Origin: Candidatus Neoanaerotignum tabaqchaliae
GTDB lineage: Bacteria; Bacillota; Clostridia; Lachnospirales; Anaerotignaceae
Direction: 5' to 3'
Assembly: GCA_904420235.1 (NCBI GenBank)
Contig: CAJFUS010000109.1
Span: 1-25,730, forward strand
DNA length: 25,730 bases
The notes beneath the pieces were generated by a model. That model ran no database searches and was not told the DNA's origin. It saw only the letters and a list, made by a program, of their open reading frames with translations. Numbering within the stretch: position 1 is the first letter of the stretch; each line of letters opens with the position of its first letter. Positions 1-9,362 of this stretch are shown here, one piece after another. A program made the translations under genes and the position numbers.

Positions 1-2
1 TT

Positions 3-1430
3 ATAAAAAACGGCAAAACAGCAAGAAGATTTCATATAGCCTGCATTTTTGTTATAGGTCTTATGTCAGCCGTTCTTCTTGTACACACTTTGTCTGGCGT
101 TGAAAGATTTACATTCCTTATGGGGCATTTTCCGGCTCCATGGGGAAATGAGCTTAAAGCGGGACCGCTTGAGGCTATTTTATCCCTGTCATTTTCGGTT
201 GTTATGATACTTACCGTTATAGGCGGGGAATATATGATAGAAAAAGACATATTGCCTGAAAAGCAGAGCATGTATTTTGTTATGCTCAGTCTTGTCTTCG
301 GCGCTATGATTGCCCTTATATATACTAACGACCTGTTTACAGGATATGTTTTTATAGAAATAAACACAATATGCTCCTGCGCTCTTATAATGAGTAAGGA
401 CAGCGGAACAAGCATATTGTCAACGATAAGGTATCTTATAATGAGCCTTCTCGGCTCTGGAATGATACTTTTAGCCATAGCCTTTTTGTACACAATAACT
501 GGCCACCTGCTTTTTACACAGCTTAAAGACTCAGTGCTTCATATTTATATAACGGGGGAATATAATTTTCCTCTTATAATAACAATAGGCCTTTTTACTC
601 TGGGAATAGGCGCCAAAAGCGCTCTTTTTCCTTTTCACACAATGCTTCCTGGGGCCTACGACTCGGCTACTCCAGCGTCAAGCGGAATACTTTCGGGGCT
701 TGTGCTTAAAAGCTACATAATATTTTTGGTCAAAATTTATACATGTATCTTTTCAATGGGAATGATAAGCAATATGCACCTTACAAACCTCCTGTTTTTT
801 TTGGGAGCTTGCGGAATGATAATAGGCTCAGTTCTGGCTCTTAAAGAAAGACGCATAAGGCGTGTTTTGGCATACTCATCAGTGGCACAGATAGGATATA
901 TTTATATAGGGATTGGTCTTGGAACAATAGTTGGCCTTACGGCGGCAATGCTTTATATGATAGCCCATGCCGTAACAAAATCAATGCTTTTTATATGTGT
1001 AGGCAGAATGAAGGACATATCTTATGGAAATGAGTCTTCTCATTGCCTTAAAGGAATAGCCCATAAGGATATTGTGGCCGGAATAGGCTTTACAATAGGC
1101 GCTCTTTCAATAGTGGGAGTGCCGCTTCTTGCGGGCTTTGCCGCTAAACTGTATCTTGCTTTGGCGTCTTTTTACTCGCCTATGAAAATGGCCATAGCGC
1201 TTATTGTTTTGGCTGCCAGTATGGTGCTTAACGCCATGTATTTTATACCGCCGGTTGTTGATATATGGCGCTCTTTAAAACCTGATGATTTTAACTTTAA
1301 AGTAAATCCTGAAAGAAGAACATCTTTTGTTGTTTCGGTCATTTTATTTATGGCGGTTAACATTTTTGTAGGCACATATTATGACAAAATACTTGACGCC
1401 ATAGAAATTGGACTTTGGCTTATGCATTGA
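3..1430 (+). CDS. Antiporter-like membrane subunit A (NuoN/MrpD type), 5' end outside window
   Basis: This is a proton-conducting membrane subunit of the complex I / Mrp / membrane-hydrogenase superfamily. The frame is open from position 3 with no stop, and the residues before the first Met (63) already form a basic loop plus a membrane segment, so the true start lies upstream of the window. Counting from the Met at 63, Glu99 lies in the segment GYVFIEIN (the TM5 glutamate of the family), Lys185 in GIGAKSALFPFH (TM7 lysine), and Lys216 in SGLVLKSY (TM8 lysine); a further lysine follows in AGFAAKLYL. These are the charged residues that make up the ion pathway in NuoL/M/N. The PASSGILSGLVLKS motif is closest to NuoN/MrpD. 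The stop is followed after 33 bp by the next paralogue, so it belongs to one operon. The exact complex cannot be told from this subunit alone. Confidence 0.9.
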   Translation: MKNGKTARRFHIACIFVIGLMSAVLLVHTLSGVERFTFLMGHFPAPWGNELKAGPLEAILSLSFSVVMILTVIGGEYMIEKDILPEKQSMYFVMLSLVFGAMIALIYTNDLFTGYVFIEINTICSCALIMSKDSGTSILSTIRYLIMSLLGSGMILLAIAFLYTITGHLLFTQLKDSVLHIYITGEYNFPLIITIGLFTLGIGAKSALFPFHTMLPGAYDSATPASSGILSGLVLKSYIIFLVKIYTCIFSMGMISNMHLTNLLFFLGACGMIIGSVLALKERRIRRVLAYSSVAQIGYIYIGIGLGTIVGLTAAMLYMIAHAVTKSMLFICVGRMKDISYGNESSHCLKGIAHKDIVAGIGFTIGALSIVGVPLLAGFAAKLYLALASFYSPMKMAIALIVLAASMVLNAMYFIPPVVDIWRSLKPDDFNFKVNPERRTSFVVSVILFMAVNIFVGTYYDKILDAIEIGLWLMH

Positions 1431-1463
1431 TATTTTGTATTTATTTACGGAGGACAGAAATAG

Positions 1464-2939
1464 ATGCGAGATTATATATTGCTTTTTCCTATATTTTTTC
1501 CTATGCTGTGCGGCTTTTTTATGCCGTTGCTGCAAAAAAAACGTTTTTGGGAGACTGTTTTGTTTGCCCTTCTGGCTGTTGAAACGGCTGTTGTTTTTTA
1601 CATAGCTTTTAATGTAGATGGCGATATGGCTGTTACAGTTTGGCAAATAAGCGGAATGCTAAGCATATCCTTTTTTTGTGACGGCCTTGGAAGGATATTT
1701 TCATGCCTTATATCGGGAATATGGCTTATGGCGGCAATTTTCTCAATGGACTATATGAAAAAGGAAGAACATGTAGGCAGATTTTTCTTTTTTTATCTTA
1801 TATCATTGGGAGTGCTTCTTGGAATATCCTACTCGGCCAATTTTATGACAATGTACCTGTTTTATGAGTTTATGACTCTTATGACAGTTCCTCTTGTTCT
1901 CCACAGCGAAACTCAAGAGGCTATAACGGCCGGCTTAAAATATATGGGATACTCTATATTTGGTGCGGGCCTTGGCCTTATAGGATTTTTCTTCCTTTGT
2001 GTTTACGGAAGCTCAACGGAATTTACCCCTGGTGGCGTTCTTGACCCGTCAATTATAGCAGGACATGAGAATGTTTTAAGGATTATATATTTTGAAATGA
2101 TAATAGGTTTTGGCTGTAAAGCCGGTATGTATCCGCTGCATGCGTGGCTGCCGACGGCACATCCGGTTGCTCCGGCTCCGGCAAGCGCCGTTTTGTCGGG
2201 ACTTATAACAAAGTGCGGCGTTTTGGCCATAATACGAACAACGTATTATCTTTTTGGTGTTGATTTTGTGAGAGGCACATGGGCGCAGACGGCTCTTCTG
2301 TGTTTGGCGGTGTTTACAATTTTTATGGGCTCTATGCTGGCCTATAAAGAAAATCTTCTTAAAAAACGTTTGGCATATTCAACAATAAGCCAAGTGTCTT
2401 ATGTGCTTTTTGGAGTGTTTTTAATGACTCCTCAGGCTCTTTCAGGAGCACTTTTGCAGGTTATAGGCCATGCCATAGCCAAAAACACTCTTTTCCTTTC
2501 GTCAGGAGCTATTATAAACCGGACAGGGAAAAAATATGTAAGCGAGCTTACAGGCATAGGAAAAAACATGCCAGTTGTTATGTTGTGCTTTACGGTCGCA
2601 TCTCTTTCCCTTGTAGGAATACCTCCTACGGCCGGATTTATAAGCAAGTGGTATTTGGCTGAAGGAGCTCTTGATTGCTCAATAGGCAATATAATTCCAA
2701 TACTTGGCATATTTGTGCTTATACTTTCAGCCCTTCTTACGGCCGGATATTTGTTTACCATAGTTGTGAAGGCGTTTTTTCCGGGAAACGGCTTTAATTA
2801 TGAGGCTTTAAGCAAAAAAGAGCCGGGAGCTGTTATGCTGTTTCCTCTTATAGTGCTTTCGGCGTGCATTTTGTTTTTTGGAATGTTCCCTTCCGGATTC
2901 GTAAACTTTTTTACGGAGATTTTTAGCGGTATATTTTAA
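1464..2939 (+). CDS. Antiporter-like membrane subunit B (NuoM/MrpD type)
   Basis: A 491-residue polytopic membrane protein of the proton-conducting transporter superfamily, complete in the window. The start ATG follows a clear GGAGG at 1450-1454. Glu135 in YLFYEFMT, Lys219 in GFGCKAGMYPLHAWLP and Lys250 in LSGLITKCG match the conserved TM5 Glu, TM7 Lys and TM8 Lys. The stretch AHPVAPAPASAVLSG is the usual NuoM/MrpD signature. A C-terminal lysine in AGFISKWYL fits the TM12 position. It probably translocates H+ or Na+ as part of a multi-subunit complex with its neighbours, 33 bp upstream and 18 bp downstream. Which ion it carries and which redox module drives it (hydrogenase, ferredoxin or none) are not visible. 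Confidence 0.92.
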   Translation: MRDYILLFPIFFPMLCGFFMPLLQKKRFWETVLFALLAVETAVVFYIAFNVDGDMAVTVWQISGMLSISFFCDGLGRIFSCLISGIWLMAAIFSMDYMKKEEHVGRFFFFYLISLGVLLGISYSANFMTMYLFYEFMTLMTVPLVLHSETQEAITAGLKYMGYSIFGAGLGLIGFFFLCVYGSSTEFTPGGVLDPSIIAGHENVLRIIYFEMIIGFGCKAGMYPLHAWLPTAHPVAPAPASAVLSGLITKCGVLAIIRTTYYLFGVDFVRGTWAQTALLCLAVFTIFMGSMLAYKENLLKKRLAYSTISQVSYVLFGVFLMTPQALSGALLQVIGHAIAKNTLFLSSGAIINRTGKKYVSELTGIGKNMPVVMLCFTVASLSLVGIPPTAGFISKWYLAEGALDCSIGNIIPILGIFVLILSALLTAGYLFTIVVKAFFPGNGFNYEALSKKEPGAVMLFPLIVLSACILFFGMFPSGFVNFFTEIFSGIF

Positions 2940-2957
2940 AAAGGTTTTAGGTGGTAT

Positions 2958-4436
2958 ATGATGGGCTCTTACATAACAGTTCTGCCGGTGGTGTTTCCGT
3001 TTATAGCAAGCTTTTTAATATTGGCAAAGCCTTTTGAGAACAAGACCAAAATGCGCTGGATTACAATATCCATTGTTGTTATAAATACGATTCTTTCTCT
3101 TATATCAATATATGCTGTTCCGGAAACATACACAAATGTATTCACTTTTTCAGAAAAACTTAAAATAGCATTCAAGGTAGACGGTCTTTCAACAGTTTTT
3201 GGAACAATGGTTTCTATTTTGTGGCCGATAACAACCCTTTACGCTTTTGAGTATATGAGCCATGAAAAGGATGAGCAAAGATTTTTCACGTTTTTTGTTA
3301 TGTCATTTGGCATTACAATGGGCGTAGCTTTTTCGGCTAATATGCTTACGATGTATCTTTTCTATGAGTTTCTTACTCTTGCCACGCTTCCTCTTGTTAT
3401 GCACGAGATGGACGCCAAAGCCTTTCATGCCGGAAAAATGTATATAATATTTATGATGGGCGGCGCGGCAATGGCGTTTATAGGCCTTGTAATTATTATA
3501 TCCTATAGCGACGGCACAGACTTTTTAATGGGCGGAATACTTAACTTAAGAGAAATAAAAAATAATCTTGATGTAATAAGGCTTGTTTATATAATAACAT
3601 TTTTTGGATTTGGCGTTAAAGCGGCCGTTTTTCCGCTGTTTTTCTGGCTTCCTACGGCTGCTGTGGCACCGACTCCAGTAACGGCACTTCTTCATGCCGT
3701 AGCCGTTGTAAAATCGGGTGTTTTTGCCATAATAAGACTTACGTATTTTTCTTTCGGGGCATATATTTTAAGAGATTCATGGGCGCAGTATACAATTATG
3801 GCTATAGCTATGATAACTATATTAATAGGCTCCGGAATGGCGATTAAAACGTCTCATATTAAAAGAAGGCTGGCCTATTCAACAGTAAGCAATTTGTCAT
3901 ACATAATTTTTGGTATTTCACTTATGAGTCAGGGGGGCCTTGCCAGCGGACTTTTGCATATGGTTTATCATGCTGTTTTAAAAATAACGCTGTTTTTCTG
4001 TACAGGAGCCATACTTGTGCAGACCCACAGGGAATATGTGAAGGAGATTGAAGGAATAGGAACAAAAATGCCAATTATATTCGGTTGTTTCACAATATGC
4101 GGCATGGGGCTTGTAGGAGTTCCTCCATTTGCCGGTTTCCACAGTAAGTGGAATATAGCCGTTTCGGCGGTGCAGATTAATAATCTGTTAGCCTACGCAG
4201 GTATTTTTGTGCTTATAGTGTCGGCTTTGCTTACGGCCCTTTATATATTTACAATAGTTATAGCCGCCTTTTTTCCAAAAAGCGAGGCTCTGCGCGGCAG
4301 GGACGATACTATGGTTAAAGACCCGGGAATACTTATGAAATCAACCATAATAGTGCTTACGGTTGTTTCTGTTATAATCGGCTTTTTCCCAACGCCGCTT
4401 TTGTATGTGTTTGACGTTATAGCTTCCAGTATATAA
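2958..4436 (+). CDS. Antiporter-like membrane subunit C (NuoL/MrpA-like core)
   Basis: A 492-residue membrane protein and third paralogue in the row. Glu137 (YLFYEFLT), Lys221 (GFGVKAAVFP) and Lys252 (VVKSG) keep the charged ion path. The TM8 region reads APTPVTALLHAVAVVKSG, which resembles the PTPVSALIHAATMV motif of NuoL/MrpA and differs from the PAPASAxLSG form in neighbours B and D. The His found in PLHxWLP of B and D is Phe here (PLFFWLP), and the AHP motif is lost. It lacks the long C-terminal extension of real NuoL or MrpA. AGGTGG at 2949-2954 serves as ribosome binding site; the tandem ATG ATG leaves the start ambiguous by one codon. It probably sits next to B and D in the membrane arm. 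Confidence 0.9.
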   Translation: MMGSYITVLPVVFPFIASFLILAKPFENKTKMRWITISIVVINTILSLISIYAVPETYTNVFTFSEKLKIAFKVDGLSTVFGTMVSILWPITTLYAFEYMSHEKDEQRFFTFFVMSFGITMGVAFSANMLTMYLFYEFLTLATLPLVMHEMDAKAFHAGKMYIIFMMGGAAMAFIGLVIIISYSDGTDFLMGGILNLREIKNNLDVIRLVYIITFFGFGVKAAVFPLFFWLPTAAVAPTPVTALLHAVAVVKSGVFAIIRLTYFSFGAYILRDSWAQYTIMAIAMITILIGSGMAIKTSHIKRRLAYSTVSNLSYIIFGISLMSQGGLASGLLHMVYHAVLKITLFFCTGAILVQTHREYVKEIEGIGTKMPIIFGCFTICGMGLVGVPPFAGFHSKWNIAVSAVQINNLLAYAGIFVLIVSALLTALYIFTIVIAAFFPKSEALRGRDDTMVKDPGILMKSTIIVLTVVSVIIGFFPTPLLYVFDVIASSI

Positions 4437-4455
4437 TTTGGAAGGAGGTTTTGTT

Positions 4456-6558
4456 TTGGAAAATAACTTTATACTTTTATTTCTTGTACTCTTTCCAATG
4501 GCTGGAGGCGTTGTGTCTTATATTATAGGACGATTTAATAAAAGCGCCAGAAACTATGCCGCCGATGTTGTGGTTTTGGCCGAGTTTGCCGCTGTGCTGC
4601 TTGTGTTTGGTCAAAGCTCTGTTTTTCATTTAAACTCTTTCTGCGGCCTTGGCATAAATTTTGAAAGCGGAGGCATAAGGGGAGTATTTACTGTGGCGGC
4701 GTCATTTGTTTGGCTTATGGCAACGTTTTTTTCGGCAGAATATTTTAAAAACTACCGCAACCGCAACAGGTATTACTTTTTTATGCTGGTTACCCTTGGA
4801 AGCACAATGGGTGTGTTCCTTTCATCGGACTTTTTTACGGCGCTTATATTTTTTGAAATAATGTCATTTACTTCTTTTGTGCTTGTTATACACGATGAAA
4901 GCCCAAAAGCCCAAAAAGCAGCCATGACATATATAGCCGTTGCCATAATAGGCGGAATGGCCACTCTTGCCGGAATGTTTTTTATGTATCACAGCGCCGG
5001 CACACTGAATTTTTCGGAGCTGGGTAAAATAATATCCGCCGATAACGGAAAAACGCCATACTATATTTACGGGGTTTTAATATTTACAGGCTTTGGGGCC
5101 AAAGCCGGAGCGTTTCCGCTTCATATATGGCTTCCAGAGGCGCACCCAGCGGCACCAGCGCCGGCAAGCGCTATTTTAAGCTGCGTGCTTACAAAAACGG
5201 GAATATTCGGCGTTATGGCTTTAAGCTGTCAGGTTTTTATGCACGATGCCAGGTGGGGAATGTTTATACTTTCAATAGGAACAATAACAATGTTTCTTGG
5301 AGCGTTTTTAGCGGTGTTTTCTGTTGACCTTAAACGCACCCTTGCCTGCTCTTCTCTTTCGCAGATAGGCTTTATAATGGTTGCCATAGGCATGAGCGGG
5401 CTTCTTGGAGAGGAAAATTCTCTTGCTGCCGCCGGAGCTATACTTCATGTGGTTAATCACTCGGTAATAAAGCTTACATTGTTTTTGTGCGCCGGAGTTG
5501 TGTATATGAATACACATAAACTTAATCTTAATGACATTAAAGGTTGGGGACGCGACAAGCCTCTTTTGAAATTTGTGTTTTTGCAGGGCCTTTTGGGAAT
5601 AGCCGGAATACCTCTTTGGGGTGGCTATATAAGTAAAACTCTTATACATGAGAGTATTGTGGAGTATATTGCCCATGGCGGAACTCATGGCGGATTAACA
5701 ATTTTTAACGCTGTTGAATGGATATTTCTTATATCCGGCGGCCTTACACTGGCTTATATGACAAAAATTTTTGCAGCGCTGTTTGTTGAAAAGGAGAAAA
5801 GTCCTAAAAAAGAAAATCACAGTTTGAAAAATGACTGCTATATGAACAAAGTATCATCGGCAGTTCTTATAATATGCGCTCTTTTAATATCAGTGTTCGG
5901 CATAGCGCCTCATGCCACGCTGGACAAAATAGCCGGTGTTTCATATGGCTTTTTAGGAAGCGTGCCGCCAGACCACTCGGTTCATTATTTTTCTCTTGTA
6001 AATCTTAAAGGGGCTTTTATATCGGTAGTCATAGGTGCTGTTGTGTATTTTGTTTTTATCAAAAAATTTCTTATGTCAAAAGAAGCTGGAAATACTGTTT
6101 ATAAAGATGTTTGGCCAGTTTGGCTTAATATTGAAAACAGCATATACAGGCCGGTTGTGCTTAAAATACTTCCGACAATCGGCTATGCGGTGGCGGGCAC
6201 GTTGTCTAAGGCACTTGATTTTACGCTGCCATCAATTATTGATGCTGCGTTAACTGTAGCCTCGTTTTTATATAGTCTTTTTGAAAATTTGCTTCTTTAC
6301 GGGCTTATAGCCTTAGTGAAAGTTATACGTTTTATGTGTGATGTGTACTCATATGGCGTGCAGCTTGTTTTGTACTTTTTGTTTAACTATGACGATATAT
6401 CTTACGATGGAGAAAGGGACTTTAGAGAAGACGCTTATTTTTCAAGATATTCTGAGGATAAGCATGGCGAAATAACAGGATTTAGAGAAAATCTTACAAT
6501 ATCGCTTATAATGTTTGGCATAGGCGTTGTATGCGGTTTGGTGTATCTTATAATTTAA
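4456..6558 (+). CDS. Antiporter-like membrane subunit D with long C-terminal extension
   Basis: Fourth antiporter-like subunit, about 700 residues. I place the start at the TTG at 4456, because GAAGGAGG at 4441-4448 lies seven bases ahead of it; the in-frame TTG at 4438 would put that ribosome site inside the gene. Core residues are Glu134 (IFFEIMS), Lys216 (FGAKAGAFPLHIWLP) and the AHPAAPAPASAILSCVLTKTG segment. From about residue 480 the protein continues past the usual 14-TM core with more hydrophobic segments, a charged loop rich in Asp, Glu and Arg (about 645-675) and a final membrane helix. Extra C-terminal length recalls NuoL and HyfB/HycC-type subunits, where a lateral helix braces the neighbours. 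That role here is inference. It ends the operon just before a terminator. Confidence 0.9.
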   Translation: MENNFILLFLVLFPMAGGVVSYIIGRFNKSARNYAADVVVLAEFAAVLLVFGQSSVFHLNSFCGLGINFESGGIRGVFTVAASFVWLMATFFSAEYFKNYRNRNRYYFFMLVTLGSTMGVFLSSDFFTALIFFEIMSFTSFVLVIHDESPKAQKAAMTYIAVAIIGGMATLAGMFFMYHSAGTLNFSELGKIISADNGKTPYYIYGVLIFTGFGAKAGAFPLHIWLPEAHPAAPAPASAILSCVLTKTGIFGVMALSCQVFMHDARWGMFILSIGTITMFLGAFLAVFSVDLKRTLACSSLSQIGFIMVAIGMSGLLGEENSLAAAGAILHVVNHSVIKLTLFLCAGVVYMNTHKLNLNDIKGWGRDKPLLKFVFLQGLLGIAGIPLWGGYISKTLIHESIVEYIAHGGTHGGLTIFNAVEWIFLISGGLTLAYMTKIFAALFVEKEKSPKKENHSLKNDCYMNKVSSAVLIICALLISVFGIAPHATLDKIAGVSYGFLGSVPPDHSVHYFSLVNLKGAFISVVIGAVVYFVFIKKFLMSKEAGNTVYKDVWPVWLNIENSIYRPVVLKILPTIGYAVAGTLSKALDFTLPSIIDAALTVASFLYSLFENLLLYGLIALVKVIRFMCDVYSYGVQLVLYFLFNYDDISYDGERDFREDAYFSRYSEDKHGEITGFRENLTISLIMFGIGVVCGLVYLII

Positions 6559-6566
6559 AACCTTTT

Positions 6567-6597
6567 AACACACCTGTTTTATTTAGGTGTGTTTTTG
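6567..6597 (+). terminator. Intrinsic terminator of the antiporter operon
   Basis: A perfect 9-bp stem AACACACCT / AGGTGTGTT (6567-6575 with 6585-6593), a 9-nt loop and a following T-run, starting 8 bp after the stop of subunit D. Confidence 0.9.
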
Positions 6598-6628
6598 CTT
6601 ATAAGAGGAAATAATATTTTTATATGCT

Positions 6629-6656
6629 TTGCCTTATGCCTAATTAGTGGTAAAAT
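6629..6656 (+). promoter_or_regulatory. Candidate promoter of the P-type ATPase gene
   Basis: TTGCCT at 6629-6634 and TAAAAT at 6651-6656 with a 16-bp spacer. It sits between the upstream terminator and the ATPase start, so the ATPase is probably transcribed on its own. Match to consensus is moderate. Confidence 0.5.
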
Positions 6657-6717
6657 ATGCCAAAAGGACTTTTTATATTTGTTTGTATTGTATTTATTTA
6701 AGTTGGGAATGGTGCTT

Positions 6718-9258
6718 ATGGAAGAAAATGAGAAGAAAAAAGTAGAGAATATAATTGATGTTGGCGGCGAGGAAAAAGAAGTGGCCCGACAGGCAGAGCA
6801 AGCCAAAGGAGCAGAAGACGAAATAGGGGCTGACCAAGCTGTCACACAGGAAGAAACCGAAAAAAATGTTGTTCTTTATAGTCCTGACCCTGAAAAGGGA
6901 CTTTCTAACGATGAGGTTAACCAAAGAAAAGCGGCGGGGCTTTTGAATATAATAGAGGATACGTCGTCAAAGACTGTTAAAGACATAATTAAGGAAAACT
7001 GTTTAACTTATTTCAACATGATATTTGCTGTTTTAACTGTGCTTGTTATAATATCCGGAAATTTTAAGGATATGCTTTTTCTGCCGGTTATAATAGCCAA
7101 CACTTGTATAGGAATATTTCAGGAGATAAACTCAAAAAGAATATTGGACAAGCTTAAGGTTATAAGCGCCACAAAAATAAACGTCGTGCGTGAAGGTCAG
7201 CTAAAAAAAATTAAAATAAATGACATTGTTGTGAATGACATTATAGAGTTTTCTGCCGGAGACCAAATCTGCGCCGATGCCGTTGTAAAAAGCGGAGAGG
7301 TATATGTTAACGAGTCCCTTCTGACGGGTGAAAGTGATGAAGTTGTTAAAACAGAGGGAGACGAGCTTCTTTCGGGCAGCTTTATAGTTGCCGGAAAGTG
7401 CCGCGCCTGCGCGGAAAAGGTCGGTATGGATTCTTATGCCGCAAAGCTTACCCTTGAGGCGAAAAAAATAAACAATAAAGAACAGTCGCAAATGTTAAGG
7501 TCTATGAATAGATTTTTAATATTTGTGGGCATAGCCATAATACCTATAGGAGTTCTTCTTTTTGTTCAGCACTATGGAATGAAAGGATACAGCTTCAGCG
7601 ACAGTATATCGGCTACAGTGGCGGCTGTTGTTGGAATGATACCGGAGGGAATGTATCTTTTAACAAGTGTGGCTTTGGCCGTAAGCGCCGGAAGGCTTGC
7701 CCTTAAAAAAGTGCTTTTGCATGATATGAAATGTATTGAGACTTTAGCCAGAGTAAATATACTTTGTCTTGATAAAACAGGAACAATAACCGAGCCGGAA
7801 ATGGAGGTTAATGATGTAATACCTGTTGGAGATGAGGGGCTTGTTGAGTCTAAAAAGCTGCTTAACGGCTTTATAAATACCCAAACGTCAGCAAACGAAA
7901 CTTCTGAGGCCATAAAAAAGTATTTTACCAATAAAACGGAAAAACTGGAAGGCATTCCGGTGCCGTTTTCGTCAGAGTATAAATACAGTGCTGTTAACTT
8001 AAATGACGGCAGGTGCTATGTTCTTGGAGCGCCGGAATTTGTTATGGGGCAGTCGGAAACCTTTGAAAAGTGCCGAAAGGAATGCGATAGCTTAAGCAAG
8101 GAGGGCAAAAGAGTACTTCTTTTTGCCGAATATAAGGGAAAGGCCGACGGCGGAAAACTTATTGAGGGTATAAATCCTATATGTCTTGTTACAATATCGA
8201 ACCCTATACGAAAGGAAGCCGTTGACACATTTAAATACTTTGGCGGACAGGGTGTTGAGATAAAAGTAATATCCGGCGACAATCCGGTAACGGTTTCCGC
8301 TGTTGCCAGAGAGGCGGAAATATCAGGTGCAGACAGCTATGTTGATATGTCCCTTATAAATGATGACGAGATAGGTGATATATGCGATAAGTTTACGGTT
8401 TTTGGCCGTGTTACGCCAAAGCAAAAAAGACTGCTTGTTAATGCCCTTAAGGCAAAAGGTAACACTGTTGCCATGACAGGCGACGGGGTAAACGATGTTT
8501 TGGCTTTAAAAGACGCGGACTGCTCAATAGCCATGGCCTCAGGCAGCAGCGCGGCGGCTCAGGCTGCGCAGATAGTGCTTATTGACTCCAATTTCTCTAA
8601 GCTGCCAAATGTGGTTGCCGAGGGCAGGAGGGTTGTTAATAACATACAGCGTTCATCAAGTCTTTTTATAGTAAAAAATATATTCTCATTTTTGCTTTCG
8701 GTAAGCACCATAATATTTATGCTGGATTATCCGCTTAAGGCGCCGCAAATATCCCTAATAAGTACTTTTACAATAGGTATTCCAGCTTTTCTGCTTACTT
8801 TAGAGAATAATTTCGACATAATAAAAGGCGGATTTATGAAAAACGTGCTTTATAAGGCTTTGCCAGGTGGGCTTACGGATTTTGGAATGGTTTTCGCTTT
8901 TGTTATATACAGCGGATACTTTGGACTTGACGGCGATGATGTATCAGTTGTAAGCACAATACTTCTTGCTATGGTAGGCTTTTTAATACTTTATAAAATA
9001 ATGCAGCCCCTTAACCTTCTTAGAGGCAGCGTACTTATAGGTGTTATAGCGGCTTTCATACTTTGCGTTGTGTTTATGAACGACCTTTTCGAGATACACG
9101 GTGTATCGGTTAAAACGGCTCTTTTGCTTGGGATTTTCATTATAGCTACAGAATCGGTATTTAGATATTTAACAAAACTTTTTGAGCTTGTAAGCGGCAT
9201 AATATCAAAAATAAAGCAAAAACTGCGCAGAAGGGATGAGCTTGAAGAAGAGTTTTAA
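6718..9258 (+). CDS. P-type cation-transporting ATPase, CtpE/Exp7-like
   Basis: An 846-residue P-type ATPase that moves a cation across the membrane using ATP. Numbering from the ATG at 6718: the actuator TGES loop at 203-206, the TM4 ion-site motif PEGM at 309-312, the phosphorylation motif DKTGT with Asp352, ISGDNP at 518-523 and the hinge TGDGVND at 587-593. No heavy-metal CPC motif and no N-terminal metal-binding domain are present. The PEGMYLLTS segment and the EGRRVVNNIQRSSSLF region resemble the CtpE/Exp7 group, for which calcium uptake has been reported in mycobacteria; calcium is therefore the best guess, not shown. The first ~50 residues form an acidic, Glu- and Lys-rich, probably disordered extension. 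The start at 6718 was chosen over earlier codons because GGGA (6705-6708) lies ahead of it and earlier frames run into the terminator. Confidence 0.88.
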   Translation: MEENEKKKVENIIDVGGEEKEVARQAEQAKGAEDEIGADQAVTQEETEKNVVLYSPDPEKGLSNDEVNQRKAAGLLNIIEDTSSKTVKDIIKENCLTYFNMIFAVLTVLVIISGNFKDMLFLPVIIANTCIGIFQEINSKRILDKLKVISATKINVVREGQLKKIKINDIVVNDIIEFSAGDQICADAVVKSGEVYVNESLLTGESDEVVKTEGDELLSGSFIVAGKCRACAEKVGMDSYAAKLTLEAKKINNKEQSQMLRSMNRFLIFVGIAIIPIGVLLFVQHYGMKGYSFSDSISATVAAVVGMIPEGMYLLTSVALAVSAGRLALKKVLLHDMKCIETLARVNILCLDKTGTITEPEMEVNDVIPVGDEGLVESKKLLNGFINTQTSANETSEAIKKYFTNKTEKLEGIPVPFSSEYKYSAVNLNDGRCYVLGAPEFVMGQSETFEKCRKECDSLSKEGKRVLLFAEYKGKADGGKLIEGINPICLVTISNPIRKEAVDTFKYFGGQGVEIKVISGDNPVTVSAVAREAEISGADSYVDMSLINDDEIGDICDKFTVFGRVTPKQKRLLVNALKAKGNTVAMTGDGVNDVLALKDADCSIAMASGSSAAAQAAQIVLIDSNFSKLPNVVAEGRRVVNNIQRSSSLFIVKNIFSFLLSVSTIIFMLDYPLKAPQISLISTFTIGIPAFLLTLENNFDIIKGGFMKNVLYKALPGGLTDFGMVFAFVIYSGYFGLDGDDVSVVSTILLAMVGFLILYKIMQPLNLLRGSVLIGVIAAFILCVVFMNDLFEIHGVSVKTALLLGIFIIATESVFRYLTKLFELVSGIISKIKQKLRRRDELEEEF

Positions 9259-9297
9259 GTTTATAATGTTTTAAATAAAATACAACTTGATGTTGTG

Positions 9298-9326
9298 TTG
9301 ATTTATATAGATTTATGTATTAAAAT
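9298..9326 (+). promoter_or_regulatory. Candidate promoter ahead of the NSS transporter leader
   Basis: TTGATT (9298-9303), 17-bp spacer, TAAAAT (9321-9326). The -10 lies inside the 12-bp inverted repeat at 9319-9347, so a protein bound there would block it. A second possible -10, TATAAT at 9389-9394, lacks a good -35. Confidence 0.45.
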
Positions 9327-9347
9327 AATATATTATATTATTTTAAT
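9319..9347. repeat. AT-only inverted repeat, 12-bp perfect arms
   Basis: ATTAAAATAATA (9319-9330) and TATTATTTTAAT (9336-9347) are exact reverse complements around a 5-nt centre. There is no T-run after it, so it is not a standard terminator. It overlaps the candidate -10 and start point, which suits an operator. Confidence 0.6.
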
Positions 9348-9362
9348 AGGCAGGTATTTTAA

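Noticed and set aside
5308..5688. Minus-strand reading frame within subunit D
   Set aside because: Antisense shadow of the antiporter gene with a composition unlike real proteins of this genome.
6589..6717. Upstream GTG start that would lengthen the P-type ATPase by 43 residues
   Set aside because: It lies inside the terminator hairpin of the preceding operon and includes the candidate promoter; the ribosome site fits the ATG at 6718.
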